A stretch of 21,295 nucleotides of DNA from Symbiobacteriaceae bacterium (GCA_027356675.1 DAHVXO010000152.1:1-21295), one strand, 5' to 3'; counted from the first letter of the stretch, positions 6,975 through 15,004 are shown. Made by a program: numbers and translations. Notes: generated by a model from the letters alone, not told the origin.

Positions 6975-9602
6975 GTGCCCAAGTATATGTCTGGCAACGA
7001 GATCCGCACTGCGTTCATCGCGTTCTTTCAATCGAAGGGCCACACCCACGTCCCCAGCTCCTCGCTGGTGCCGGTGGGCGACCCAACCCTGCTGTTCACC
7101 AACGCCGGCATGAACCAGTTCAAAGAGGCCTTCCTCGGTCTGCAGAGGCGGGAGTACGTCCGCGCCGTGACCGCCCAGAAGTGCGTTCGGGCCGGCGGCA
7201 AGCATAACGACCTCGAGGAGGTCGGTTTCACCGCCCGCCATCATACCTTCTTTGAGATGATGGGCAACTTCAGCCTGGGCGACTACTTCAAGGACGACGC
7301 CCTCGCCTACGCCTGGGAGTTCATCACCAGCCCCGAGTGGCTGGGGCTCCCCACGGACCGGCTTTGGGTCACCATTTATAAGGATGATGACCAGGCCTTC
7401 GAGATCTGGAACAAACAGGTCGGCGTGGCGGCGGACCGGATCGTGCACCTGGGCGAGAAGGAGAATTTCTGGCGAATGGGCGACACCGGCCCTTGCGGCC
7501 CCTGCTCCGAGATCTTCTGGGACTACGGTGCGGAGCACTCCTGCGATGATCCCCGGGGCTGCAGCATCGCCACGTGCGGGTGCGATCGCTGGCGGGAGTT
7601 CTGGAACAACGTCTTCATGCAATACAACCAGACCCCTGAAGGCCTTGTGCCCCTGGAGCGCACGGGCGTCGACACGGGCCTGGGCCTCGAGCGCATGGCG
7701 ACGATCATGCAGGAGGTCTGGTCCAACTGGGAGATCGACCTCTGGCTGCCCATCTTTGACCGGATCAGCGAGCTGGCCGGCAAGGCCTACACCGAGGGCC
7801 CCGAGGGCGTGCCCTTCCGGGTCATCGCCGACCACATCCGCTGCTGCACCTTCCTCATCGCCGATGGCGTCCGCTTCTCCAACGAGGGGCGCGGGTACGT
7901 CATGCGACGCATCCTGCGGCGGGCGGTCCGCTATGGGCGTTCCCTGGGCTTTGCCGAACCGTTCATGCATAAGATTGTCGCCGCGGTGGCCGCTGTCATG
8001 GGCGATGCCTATCCCGAGGTGCGGGAGCACATGGCGAATATCCAAGCTGAGATCAAGCGGGAGGAGGAGCGCTTCTTCCGGACCCTGGAGGGCGGCCTGA
8101 AGCGGCTGGAGGAGATCCTGAGGGGCATGCGCCAGGACGCCAAGTCCACCATCAGCGGTGTGGATGCCTTCGTGCTCTACGATACGTTTGGGTTCCCCCT
8201 CGATATCGTGCGGGACGTGGCCCGGGAGCACGGCTTCGCGGTGGATGAAGCCGGCTACCAATCGGCCATGGCCGAGCAGAAGAGCCGCGCCCGGGCGGCC
8301 CGGGATGTTTCCTACATGGCCGAGTCGCAGACCCGCATTGCCTCCGGCCTCGACGGCGTGACCAGGACGGCCTTCCTGGGCTATGACCTGCTCGCCGCCG
8401 ATGCACGGGTCTTAGCCGTCTTCGATGAGGAGGGTAACCCGACCGGCGCCGGTACGAATTCGGCGGTGATCATCGTATTGGACCGGACCCCGTTCTACGC
8501 CGACAGTGGCGGCCAGGTGGGCGACACCGGGATGCTGACGGCCCCCGGCCTCACCGTCCGGGTGGAAGACTGCAAGAAATTGGCCACCGGTCACTTCCTG
8601 CACGTCGCGACCGTCGAGAAGGGCTTTCTCGAGGCCGGGCAGGCGGTCTCGGCCGCCGTGGATGTGGAGCGGAGAGGGGCCATCATGAAGAACCATACGG
8701 CGACGCACCTGCTGCACAAGGCCCTGCGCACGGTCCTGGGGACCCACGTCCACCAGGCCGGTTCGCTGGTTGCCCCCGACCGGCTCCGCTTTGACTTCTC
8801 GCACACCGGGCCCATGAGTCCCGAGGAGATCGCCATGGTGGAGGAGATCGTCAACGGCGAGATCGCGGCTGCGGAGGATGTGACCTGGAGCGAGATGCCC
8901 ATCGATCAGGCGAAGTCTCTGGGCGCCATGGCGCTCTTCGGTGAGAAGTACGGCGACGTCGTCCGCATGGTCGAGGTCGGCGAGGGCTGGTCCCGGGAGC
9001 TTTGCGGCGGTACGCATGTAAAGAACGTGGGCCAGATCCAGTTTGTGAAGGTGGTCTCGGAGACCGGCATCGGCGGCGGCGTCCGCCGGCTCGAGGCGGT
9101 CACGGGCCGGGGCGTGGTCAAGTACTTTGAGGAGGCCGGGGAGCGTCAGGCCCAGGCGGCGGACCAATTGCGGAGCCGGGTCCGGGAGTTGGAGAAGGAA
9201 CTGGATCACGCCAGGGCGAAGCTTGCCGCAGGTGAGACCGACACCCTGGTGGCCAGGGCGCGTGAGGTCAAGGGTGTCAAGGTCGTGGCGGGCACAGCGC
9301 CCGTCTCCACCATGGATGACCTGCGCAATATGACGGATCTGATTCGGGGCAAGCTGGGGTCAGGCGTGGTCGTCCTCGGCGCCGTGGCGGCGGCGGATAA
9401 GGTCAATCTGGTCGCTGCAGTCACGGGCGACCTGGCAGGCAAGGTCCATGCCGGAAACCTGATCAAGCAGGTTGCGGCGATCTGTGGCGGCGGCGGCGGC
9501 GGGCGGGGAGAGATGGCGAGTGCTGGCGGCAAGGATCCCGCCAAGCTGGGCGAGGCGTTGCAGGCGGTGGCCGGCCTCGTCAGCCTGCAGATCGGCGGGT
9601 AG
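6975..9602 (+). CDS. alaS: Alanyl-tRNA synthetase
   Basis: An 875-residue full-length AlaRS, which charges tRNA-Ala in the cytoplasm. In order: class II aminoacylation core (starting MSGNEIRTAFIAFF and SSLVPVGDPTLLFTNAGMNQ), a Cys-containing insertion, the tRNA recognition domain, the editing domain with its zinc motif HTATH (about residues 574-578) and CGGTH (about 676-680), a coiled-coil stretch near 720-750, and the C-Ala domain ending in a Gly-rich run with GGGGRGEMASAGGKDP. The GTG at 6975 is the start: AGGAGG lies 8 nt upstream (6961-6966). It is regulated by the T-box in its leader. GNAT and ireB genes follow on the same strand. Confidence 0.98.
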   Translation: MPKYMSGNEIRTAFIAFFQSKGHTHVPSSSLVPVGDPTLLFTNAGMNQFKEAFLGLQRREYVRAVTAQKCVRAGGKHNDLEEVGFTARHHTFFEMMGNFSLGDYFKDDALAYAWEFITSPEWLGLPTDRLWVTIYKDDDQAFEIWNKQVGVAADRIVHLGEKENFWRMGDTGPCGPCSEIFWDYGAEHSCDDPRGCSIATCGCDRWREFWNNVFMQYNQTPEGLVPLERTGVDTGLGLERMATIMQEVWSNWEIDLWLPIFDRISELAGKAYTEGPEGVPFRVIADHIRCCTFLIADGVRFSNEGRGYVMRRILRRAVRYGRSLGFAEPFMHKIVAAVAAVMGDAYPEVREHMANIQAEIKREEERFFRTLEGGLKRLEEILRGMRQDAKSTISGVDAFVLYDTFGFPLDIVRDVAREHGFAVDEAGYQSAMAEQKSRARAARDVSYMAESQTRIASGLDGVTRTAFLGYDLLAADARVLAVFDEEGNPTGAGTNSAVIIVLDRTPFYADSGGQVGDTGMLTAPGLTVRVEDCKKLATGHFLHVATVEKGFLEAGQAVSAAVDVERRGAIMKNHTATHLLHKALRTVLGTHVHQAGSLVAPDRLRFDFSHTGPMSPEEIAMVEEIVNGEIAAAEDVTWSEMPIDQAKSLGAMALFGEKYGDVVRMVEVGEGWSRELCGGTHVKNVGQIQFVKVVSETGIGGGVRRLEAVTGRGVVKYFEEAGERQAQAADQLRSRVRELEKELDHARAKLAAGETDTLVARAREVKGVKVVAGTAPVSTMDDLRNMTDLIRGKLGSGVVVLGAVAAADKVNLVAAVTGDLAGKVHAGNLIKQVAAICGGGGGGRGEMASAGGKDPAKLGEALQAVAGLVSLQIGG

Positions 9603-9638
9603 CGGCGCCCTTCATATCCGGCGCAAGAGGGTGTTTGC

Positions 9639-10208
9639 GTGGACCAGGGAATCATCTGGGGCGACGTCGTGGGCATCCGACCCCTGCTGCCGCAGGATGC
9701 CGGGACCGTGCGGCGGTTCGCCCTGGACACCGAGGTAGCCGACCTGCTCTTTGAGGACGCAGGCGGCCCCATCCCTTCGACCATGACGTTGGCGGCCATG
9801 ATCGCGGTCCAGTGGCTCAACGGGCGCCCCGATTTCGCGATCGTCGACCGGGCGAAGGCAATGATCGGCGTGGTGCGGCTCTGGCGTGTCAGTGACCGGA
9901 ACAAGAGTGCGATGCTGACCATCTTTATCGGCGGGCGGGGGAACTGGGGGCGGGGGTTCGGCACCGATGCCCTGCGGGTATTGCTCCGGCAGGCCTTCGG
10001 TCCCATGAACCTCCACCGGGTCGAGCTGAATGTCTTCGATTTCAACGAGCGGGCGATCCGTAGCTACGAGAAGGTCGGTTTCGTGCGGGAAGGCTCTCGG
10101 CGCGAAGCGCTGAGCCGGCGCGGCATCTTCCACGACATCGTGGTGATGGGGATCCTCAAGCCGGACTTCCTGGCGCTTGAGCACGCACGCAAATCAACCC
10201 TGCGGTGA
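9639..10208 (+). CDS. GNAT N-acetyltransferase, RimJ/RimL-like
   Basis: This 189-residue protein has the GNAT fold. An N-terminal IRPLLPQDAG segment (about 13-22) starts the fold, then the acetyl-CoA pyrophosphate loop appears as GRGNWGRGFGTDALR (about 99-113, variant of Q/RxxGxG/A), and the C-terminal part has HRVELNVFDFNERAIRSYEK followed by VGFVREGSRRE, typical of the RimJ/RimL group that acetylates protein N-termini or small molecules. The acceptor cannot be told from sequence. The GTG at 9639 is preceded by GAGGGTG. It lies 36 bases after alaS and may be read from the same transcript. It interrupts the alaS-ireB order common in Firmicutes. Confidence 0.88.
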   Translation: MDQGIIWGDVVGIRPLLPQDAGTVRRFALDTEVADLLFEDAGGPIPSTMTLAAMIAVQWLNGRPDFAIVDRAKAMIGVVRLWRVSDRNKSAMLTIFIGGRGNWGRGFGTDALRVLLRQAFGPMNLHRVELNVFDFNERAIRSYEKVGFVREGSRREALSRRGIFHDIVVMGILKPDFLALEHARKSTLR

Positions 10209-10308
10209 AAGGATTCCAGATGCAGGGGAGAGAATACGATTGTACGGCGACTCCGACCGGGGCGGGTGCTTTCGGTCAGCCAGTTAGTTGCGGAGGGCGG
10301 TGATCCCA

Positions 10309-10566
10309 ATGCCCGAGATCAACGACAGAACCGTATCCTATCGGAATAAACCGGAAGACCGGAACCCCGGTGAGGTGCTGCGTAAGGTGCATGCCGCTCT
10401 GAAGGAGAAGGGGTATAGTCCCATCGATCAGATCGTCGGCTACCTGCTGTCAGGGGATCCGACATACATCACCAGCCACCAGGGGGCGCGTAACCTGGTG
10501 CGGCGCCTCGAGCGCGACGAATTGCTGGAAGAGCTTGTCCGGCACTACCTCGAGGATCAGGCATAG
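10309..10566 (+). CDS. ireB: IreB family regulatory phosphoprotein (UPF0297)
   Basis: An 85-residue protein matching the IreB/YrzL family over its whole length: [39 protein letters not shown] and [19 protein letters not shown] are the family's most conserved blocks. In Enterococcus faecalis, IreB is phosphorylated by the Ser/Thr kinase IreK on N-terminal threonines and influences cephalosporin tolerance; T8 in DRTVSY sits where the reported Thr7 lies. The ATG at 10309 is chosen because the protein then begins like its homologues, with GGAGGG about 11 nt upstream; a GTG at 10300 is an alternative. In many Firmicutes it sits between alaS and ruvX; here a terminator follows and ruvX is absent. 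Confidence 0.95.
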   Translation: MPEINDRTVSYRNKPEDRNPGEVLRKVHAALKEKGYSPIDQIVGYLLSGDPTYITSHQGARNLVRRLERDELLEELVRHYLEDQA

Positions 10567-10592
10567 ATCCGCGGGTCCGAATGACAGCGACA

Positions 10593-10621
10593 CCCCCCTG
10601 CCTTGCGGCAGAGGGGTTTTT
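10593..10621 (+). terminator. Rho-independent terminator after ireB
   Basis: CCCCCTGCC-TTGC-GGCAGAGGGG is followed directly by TTTTT (10617-10621). This is the clearest intrinsic terminator in the window and closes the alaS-GNAT-ireB unit. Confidence 0.9.
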
Positions 10622-10900
10622 CCATGTCCGACACCTCCTGAGATGACTGTATAGACTAGTACCTTTGGAGCATGGCGTAGTGCTGATGGTATGCGTTAGA
10701 ATAAAAAGACTATCTTATGTAGCCAAAATATTTGGCTTGAAACCTCTTGCTGCACGGGGTAAATCGGACAACGAAATCCACTGTTCCGTGTGGGATACCC
10801 CCGATGTCGGACTTTGGCCAGTACTCGTCCGCATGTCTTGCCATGCCGTGGTTGCCCGTCGAGTGGGTTCGACCGTGCAAGACCACAAGGAGGTCTGCCG
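10622..10900 (+). promoter_or_regulatory. Control region before the sensor kinase, with an AT-rich palindrome
   Basis: This gap holds no gene I can support. An AT-rich island at about 10690-10745 stands out against the GC-rich surroundings and contains the 17-bp dyad AGCCAAA-ATA-TTTGGCT (10721-10737, 7-bp arms perfect). It probably contains the promoter of the two-component operon and an operator, but no clear -35/-10 pair was found. The kinase binding site AAGGAGGT lies at the right end. Confidence 0.45.
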
Positions 10901-12457
10901 ATGCTGGACGACTTCGCGGTCCTGGATTGGACGCTCTCCCGTGCACTTTTCACCGCTTGTGACCACTTCTCTGATGGCGTGGTCATCATTGATGAACACC
11001 GTCTGGTCCGGTATATGAACCTCGCGGCCTCCGGGCTGGTCGGTGCGGTTCAAGTTGAAGGTCGCCGGTCGCAGCCGTGCCGTACGATCATGCGCTGCGG
11101 TCCGGTGCAGCAGCCCAACTCTGAGTGCGGTCACTGCCGGGTCTCTACGACCTTGCGCGGCCGCGTTGCCATGCCCTTCTTCGATACAGCGGTGGGGCCT
11201 CCCGGGGCCCGCGTTCCCGTCCACGCCAGTTGCTCGCCCGTACCCGGGGAACACCCGGCGGCGGTCCTCTTGCTGCGCCCAGCCATCGGATTGCCCGTTG
11301 CGCCGCCGGATGCCCCTGAGCAGCCTGATCTGCTGCCGGCACCCGGTCAGGCTGTTCTGCAATCGTTGGTCCACGCCGCACGCGAGCTGCTGGGCGCCGA
11401 CTACGCAGCGCTCGGCCGTGTCGACGTGGATGCCTCGGAGGTGGCCTGGGTCGTCCAGGAAGGAAACTGTTCCGCAGACACTGCGCGGGCTCGAGTTCCG
11501 CTGGGACAGGGCATCCGGGGTCGGGTGGTCAGCAGCGGGCAATCCGTCTTCATCTCAAGCTTCCCGCAAGGGGCGCCGGACCCGCCGGAATTGCACCCCA
11601 CCATGCAGACCGAGCAGCTGAAGGCCGCTCTGGCCGTGCCGGTCTATATCCACGGCGAATCCGCCGGGGTGCTAATGGTGGCCAGGCGTGAGCAAGGGGG
11701 ATACCTGCCTCACCACGAGCACTCCCTGCGAGTGATGGCCCGCCTGGCAGGCGAGGCGATGGCCAATGGCGACTGGTTCCTGGATGTGCAGGCCGCGGCC
11801 GTGCGGGCCGAACGCGAGTGGTTGGCGGCGGAACTGCACGACGGCCTGGCTCAAGTGCTCGGTGCCATGGTGCAAAAGCTCAAACTGGTGCGCTGGGCCA
11901 TCCGCCGCAGCGACAGCGTGGGGCAGTCAGCCCCTGGTCTTGAGGAGGTCCTGTCCCTATCCGAGCAAGCGCACCAGGAGTTGCGCCTGGCGCTGACCGA
12001 ACTGCGCATGCCGGCGACGCAGCAGGATTTCCTTGGGGCACTGGAGTCGACCCTGGCCGACTTCCGCCGGCGCTTCGGCCTGCGGGCGTCGCTGGCCGAA
12101 GTGCCTGACCTGCGGCCACCCTTCTCGGCACCGGTCGCCCTGCAGGTACTGCGGGTGATCCAGGAGGCGCTGACGAACGCCCGCAAGCACTCCGGCGGTA
12201 CCGGGGTCTCGGTGCGCTGGAGTTTTGCCGCAAACCGCCATACCTTCACGATCACAGATGACGGGCATGGTTTTACGCCGGAGCAGGCCGGCCAAGGCTT
12301 CGGCCTCAACATTATGGCTGAGCGAGCGTCCCGCATCGGCGGCTCGCTGACGGTGGTCTCGCGCCCCAGGGGGGGCTGCTCTGTCATGCTGACCGTGCCT
12401 CACCGCACACCAGAAGGGAGCCGGAAGGGTGAAGCCAGTACGAGTGCTCTTGGTTGA
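10901..12457 (+). CDS. Soluble sensor histidine kinase: PAS with four-cysteine cluster, GAF, HisKA_3, HATPase
   Basis: A 518-residue protein without membrane segments, so it senses a cytoplasmic signal. A PAS-like domain spans about 15-125 and contains C60-x5-C66-x9-C76-x2-C79, a spacing able to hold a metal or Fe-S cluster. A GAF domain follows (about 150-290), then the HisKA_3 dimerisation helix with the phospho-acceptor H313 in AELHDGLAQVLG, and the ATPase with N-box IQEALTNARKHS (N426), TDDGHGF and GQGFGLNIMAERA. This is the NarX/NreB/DegS class, which pairs with LuxR-type regulators; one overlaps its 3' end by 29 bp. NreB of staphylococci also uses a PAS with four cysteines to bind an oxygen-sensitive 4Fe-4S cluster, but spacing differs. 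The ATG at 10901 has AAGGAGGT 8 nt upstream, so the longer frame is not the start. Confidence 0.92.
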   Translation: MLDDFAVLDWTLSRALFTACDHFSDGVVIIDEHRLVRYMNLAASGLVGAVQVEGRRSQPCRTIMRCGPVQQPNSECGHCRVSTTLRGRVAMPFFDTAVGPPGARVPVHASCSPVPGEHPAAVLLLRPAIGLPVAPPDAPEQPDLLPAPGQAVLQSLVHAARELLGADYAALGRVDVDASEVAWVVQEGNCSADTARARVPLGQGIRGRVVSSGQSVFISSFPQGAPDPPELHPTMQTEQLKAALAVPVYIHGESAGVLMVARREQGGYLPHHEHSLRVMARLAGEAMANGDWFLDVQAAAVRAEREWLAAELHDGLAQVLGAMVQKLKLVRWAIRRSDSVGQSAPGLEEVLSLSEQAHQELRLALTELRMPATQQDFLGALESTLADFRRRFGLRASLAEVPDLRPPFSAPVALQVLRVIQEALTNARKHSGGTGVSVRWSFAANRHTFTITDDGHGFTPEQAGQGFGLNIMAERASRIGGSLTVVSRPRGGCSVMLTVPHRTPEGSRKGEASTSALG

Positions 12458-13070
12458 TGACCACAGCCTGTTCCGGCAGGGTACGGCCCAGGCCCTCCGC
12501 CTGTTGGGTGGCATCGATGTGGTGGGTGAGGCGGATAACGGGCTCGACGGCGTGGAGATGGCCAGGTCGCTGCGACCGGACATCACCCTCATGGATCTCT
12601 CGCTGCCCGGATTGGGCGGTCTCGAGGCGACCCGGCGCATCTGCAGCGAGGCACCCGGGGTCAAGGTGCTCGTGCTCACGTACCGGGAGGAGGAGGCCAG
12701 CCTCATCTCCGCCTTACGGGCCGGCGCCTCGGGCTACCTGCTCAAGAGTGTGGGGCCGGAGGAACTCTGGGCGCACGTCCGGGCTGCCGCCAATGGCGAC
12801 ACCCCCGTCTCCGGGTCAGTCGTGATGCGGCTGGTCAGCTCCCTGGAGCAGCGTCAACTCCTGCCGAACGACTCTGCGATATCGCTTACAGCCCGTGAGC
12901 GACAGCTAGTGGATCTGGTGGTCCGGGGGCAAAACAACACGGAGATCAGCCATGCGCTATTTATCTCTGTGAGCACGGTAAAGCTCCATTTGCACAACCT
13001 CCTGGAGAAGCTGGGGCTGAAGAACCGGGCTGAGTTGATTGGCTACGCTGCCCGCAATGGCCTGACCTAG
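12429..13070 (+). CDS. NarL/FixJ-family response regulator
   Basis: A 213-residue partner of the preceding kinase. The receiver domain (about 4-118) has acidic pair D10-D11, phospho-acceptor D56 in TLMDLSLPG, T84 and K106. The LuxR-type helix-turn-helix (about 148-210) reads LTARERQLVDLVVRG, then NNTEISHALFISVSTVKLHLHNLLEKLGLKNR with the usual S-TVKxH recognition helix. The GTG start at 12429 overlaps the kinase end by 29 bp, with GGAAGG just upstream, so the two are co-translated. Targets are unknown; the AT-rich dyad before the kinase gene is a candidate site. Confidence 0.93.
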   Translation: MKPVRVLLVDDHSLFRQGTAQALRLLGGIDVVGEADNGLDGVEMARSLRPDITLMDLSLPGLGGLEATRRICSEAPGVKVLVLTYREEEASLISALRAGASGYLLKSVGPEELWAHVRAAANGDTPVSGSVVMRLVSSLEQRQLLPNDSAISLTARERQLVDLVVRGQNNTEISHALFISVSTVKLHLHNLLEKLGLKNRAELIGYAARNGLT

Positions 13071-13095
13071 CATGACGAGACCCGCTGGTGACCTG

Positions 13096-13128
13096 AGCCC
13101 GCTGCACATGACGTGTGCGGCGGGCTTT
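13096..13128 (+). terminator. Terminator after the two-component operon
   Basis: AGCCCGCTGCACA-TGAC-GTGTGCGGCGGGCT forms a long stem with a single T/G-type interruption, followed by TTTCGG. It lies 25 bases after the regulator stop. The T-run is short. Confidence 0.75.
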
Positions 13129-13663
13129 CGGTTGTCCCAGAGGAGATCAAGCCAGAGAGTCAGCCTGCAATGCCAGATCGTCTTGGATCAACCAAGCAAA
13201 AGCCAGATTAACTCAGATCCTCTTAGAACAAGCATGCACGATACCGGATCGTCCCGGCACAAGAGGCTCGCTCTCTCGATCGCCTGTGCCGTGACTTATT
13301 CTCCGGCGCGGGACTCTTTTTCCCGCATGACGGGCGATGCAGTCCGGGGGCGGCTTTCCGAAGACGCGTGCAGCGATGGCCTCCACTCCCGCGGTTCGCC
13401 GTACCCCAATGGGGAGCATCCGTAGCCTGATGTCGTTCGCGAAGGACTCTTGTAGCCCTCAGTCGCTCTTCAGAATAACCCAGAACAACCCTGAACGACC
13501 CACATCAAGCGAAAACACACTTGTAGCCATGGGCCGGCCTGCCGCAGTCGGTTGAAAGCCAGTAAAAGGCCGCGCGGATGCCTGCGCAGCCCGGCCTCAG
13601 CCCTGCGCAGCCCGGTCCCGGACCTGTGGATGCGCCTGTTGATCGACGGGATCGACGGCCACG
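13129..13663. other. Long stretch without a convincing gene
   Basis: No frame here has both a ribosome binding site and recognisable protein sequence. It holds a GCGGGA-N7-TCCCGC hairpin (13308-13326), three imperfect decamers (13471-13501), a 14-bp direct repeat CCTGCGCAGCCCGG at 13581-13594 and 13602-13615 (period 21), and a short open end at 13624-13695 reading LWMRLLIDGIDGHVVIVTPE that looks coding-like but has no start. The region may be a decayed gene or a regulatory spacer. Confidence 0.5.
13471..13501 (+). repeat. Three imperfect 10-bp direct repeats
   Basis: CAGAATAACC, CAGAACAACC and CTGAACGACC follow one another without a gap. The 10-bp period places them on the same face of the helix, as in tandem protein-binding sites. 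Confidence 0.5.
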
Positions 13664-13693
13664 TGGTCATCGTCACGCCAGAGTATCTATGCT
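13664..13693 (+). promoter_or_regulatory. Candidate promoter of the EamA transporter gene
   Basis: TGGTCA (13664-13669) and TATGCT (13688-13693) are 18 bp apart and lie about 90 bases before the gene start, within an AT-rich patch. A TTGACT at 13707 has no -10 partner. Confidence 0.35.
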
Positions 13694-13782
13694 AATCTAA
13701 TTTTGGTTGACTTCGGACACGAAGCCTTCCGCCAACGCACAGCGATCAAGCCCATTCGTTGTCGATCTATGGAGGTCCCACC

Positions 13783-14733
13783 ATGCGCCATCCCGGGCCC
13801 GAAGCTGCACCAGTCTCTCCCGCCCGCCCCGCCGCCGGAGTGGATCTCCGTGGCCTGGGCGCCCTCCTGCTGCTCGCCGTCATGTGGGGCGCGTCGATCC
13901 CGGTCATCAAGCTGGGCCTTCGGGACCTGCCCCCGCTCACCCTGACTGCCCTCCGGTACGTCACCGCGGTGCCGTTCTTTGCGTGGAGCCTGCGCCATCA
14001 TTGGGGAGAGGTTTGGCGCCACCTCGGGCCGCTGGCCCTCCTGGCGGTGCTGAACGCCATTCCCGGCCAGGTGCTCCAGACCGTGGCGGTCCGCTACACC
14101 ACCGCCACCGTGGCCACCCTGCTCTCGGCCACCATCCCGCTCTGGTTCGTCGCCCTGGCCAGCCTCCGGCTGGGCCAGCGGCTCGGGCGGCGCCAGTGGA
14201 CGGGCTTGGCCGTGGCCATGGGCGGCATCACCCTGCTGGTGGTGGGGGACCCCCGGGACCTGAGCGGCCTCTGGTCTTTCCGAGCCTTCACCGGCAACCT
14301 GTTCATTCTGGGCTCGGCCGCGTCGGTGGCCCTGTTCTACGCCCTCAGCGCGGGCCTGGGCCTCCGGCTCTCCCCCATGGTGGTGGCAGGGGGCACCTCG
14401 GTGCTGGGCGCCGTCGCCCTGGTTCCCTTCAGCCTGTGGGAGCTGGCGCACCAGCCCCTGCGCCCCACCGCCACCGTCACAGGCATCGGCGCCGTACTGT
14501 ACCTGGCCGTGCTGGTCACCTACGTGGGCCTGCAGATCTGGTTCACGGTGCTGCAAAAGGTGCCGGCGTCCATTGCGGGCGCCTTGCAGTACCTGCAGCC
14601 GGTGGTCGGGGTGAGCCTGTCCGCCCTGCTCCTGGGGGAGACCCTGACCGCCCACTTTGCGGCGGGGGCGGTGCTGGTGCTGGTGGGAATTGGTGTGGTT
14701 ACGTCCGGGTCACGGCGTCGTGAACCCGGTTGA
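13783..14733 (+). CDS. EamA/DMT-family transporter (ten-helix exporter)
   Basis: A 316-residue membrane protein made of two EamA repeats of about five helices each. The first begins ALLLLAVMWGASIPVIKLGL (about 27-46), the typical WG-s-p-i-K opening of drug/metabolite transporters. ATVATLLSATIPLWFVALAS marks helix 4 of repeat one, and ASIAGALQYLQPVVGVSLSA is the matching helix of repeat two. Members export amino acids, metabolites or toxic compounds; the substrate cannot be read here. The ATG at 13783 has GGAGG 7 nt upstream; the upstream TTG at 13759 has none. It stands alone, bounded by an intergenic stretch and a strong hairpin. Confidence 0.9.
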   Translation: MRHPGPEAAPVSPARPAAGVDLRGLGALLLLAVMWGASIPVIKLGLRDLPPLTLTALRYVTAVPFFAWSLRHHWGEVWRHLGPLALLAVLNAIPGQVLQTVAVRYTTATVATLLSATIPLWFVALASLRLGQRLGRRQWTGLAVAMGGITLLVVGDPRDLSGLWSFRAFTGNLFILGSAASVALFYALSAGLGLRLSPMVVAGGTSVLGAVALVPFSLWELAHQPLRPTATVTGIGAVLYLAVLVTYVGLQIWFTVLQKVPASIAGALQYLQPVVGVSLSALLLGETLTAHFAAGAVLVLVGIGVVTSGSRRREPG

Positions 14734-14764
14734 CCGGATCTGAACCGATGTACACGCCCTGGCG

Positions 14765-14794
14765 AAAGGACCGGTCTGGATCGACCGGTCCTTT
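14765..14794 (+). terminator. Perfect hairpin terminator after the EamA gene
   Basis: AAAGGACCGGTC (14765-14776) pairs perfectly over 12 bp with GACCGGTCCTTT (14783-14794) across a 6-nt loop. The A-rich and T-rich flanks make it usable in both directions. It separates the transporter from the oxalate locus. Confidence 0.8.
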
Positions 14795-14862
14795 CCCATA
14801 CGTGACAATCCGGCGACTGGCCACCTGGGCAATTCGAATGTCCACTCGGCTACGCACCCATG

Positions 14863-14905
14863 ACCACGTGGTGAATTGGTTCTGACTACTCATAACTGTT
14901 AGAGT
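14863..14905 (+). promoter_or_regulatory. Candidate promoter and operators of the oxalate oxidoreductase operon
   Basis: TTGGTT (14876-14881) and TAGAGT (14900-14905) are 18 bp apart. Just upstream of the -35 is the 10-bp palindrome ACCACGTGGT (14863-14872). The spacer and -10 carry TAACTGTTA (14893-14901), a 4-1-4 dyad. A related dyad, TAACATGCTA, lies in the promoter spacer of the gntR gene at 19984-19993, so both may bind that regulator. This is inference from two sites. Confidence 0.45.
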
Positions 14906-14924
14906 ATTGGCGAGGGGGTTTGCT

Positions 14925-14954
14925 GTGAGCGAGCTGCGCTGCTGGCCGAGATGA
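14925..14954 (+). CDS. Possible 9-residue leader peptide (MSELRCWPR)
   Basis: GTG at 14925 is preceded by GAGGGGG (14912-14918) with a 6-nt gap, as good a ribosome binding site as those of the real genes here. The frame ends at TGA 14952-14954, which overlaps the next ATG as ATGA. It lies just 5' of the structured leader. Expression is unproven. Confidence 0.35.
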   Translation: MSELRCWPR

Positions 14955-15004
14955 AAGGGGGAATGGGCTTCGCATCTGTCACCGTGGCACCAGCCACGAG
15001 CTGA
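14951..15004 (+). CDS. Possible 17-residue second leader peptide, coupled to the first
   Basis: ATG at 14951 overlaps the preceding stop (ATGA). The 17-codon frame (MKGGMGFASVTVAPATS) crosses the 5' strand of the main leader stem and a whole hairpin. Ribosomes translating it would therefore melt the structure. It has no binding site of its own and would depend on coupling. Confidence 0.25.
   Translation: MKGGMGFASVTVAPATS

Noticed and set aside
6666..8261. 531-codon open frame on the minus strand opposite alaS
   Set aside because: It is the mirror of the GC-rich alaS reading frame and spans the T-box; the plus-strand protein is unmistakable AlaRS.
10790..10900. Extended N terminus of the sensor kinase
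   Set aside because: The extra 37 residues are Arg/Pro/Cys-rich noise, and the ATG at 10901 has a near-perfect ribosome binding site.
13072..13425. 117-codon frame after the response regulator
   Set aside because: It reads through the terminator hairpin, lacks a ribosome binding site and resembles no protein.
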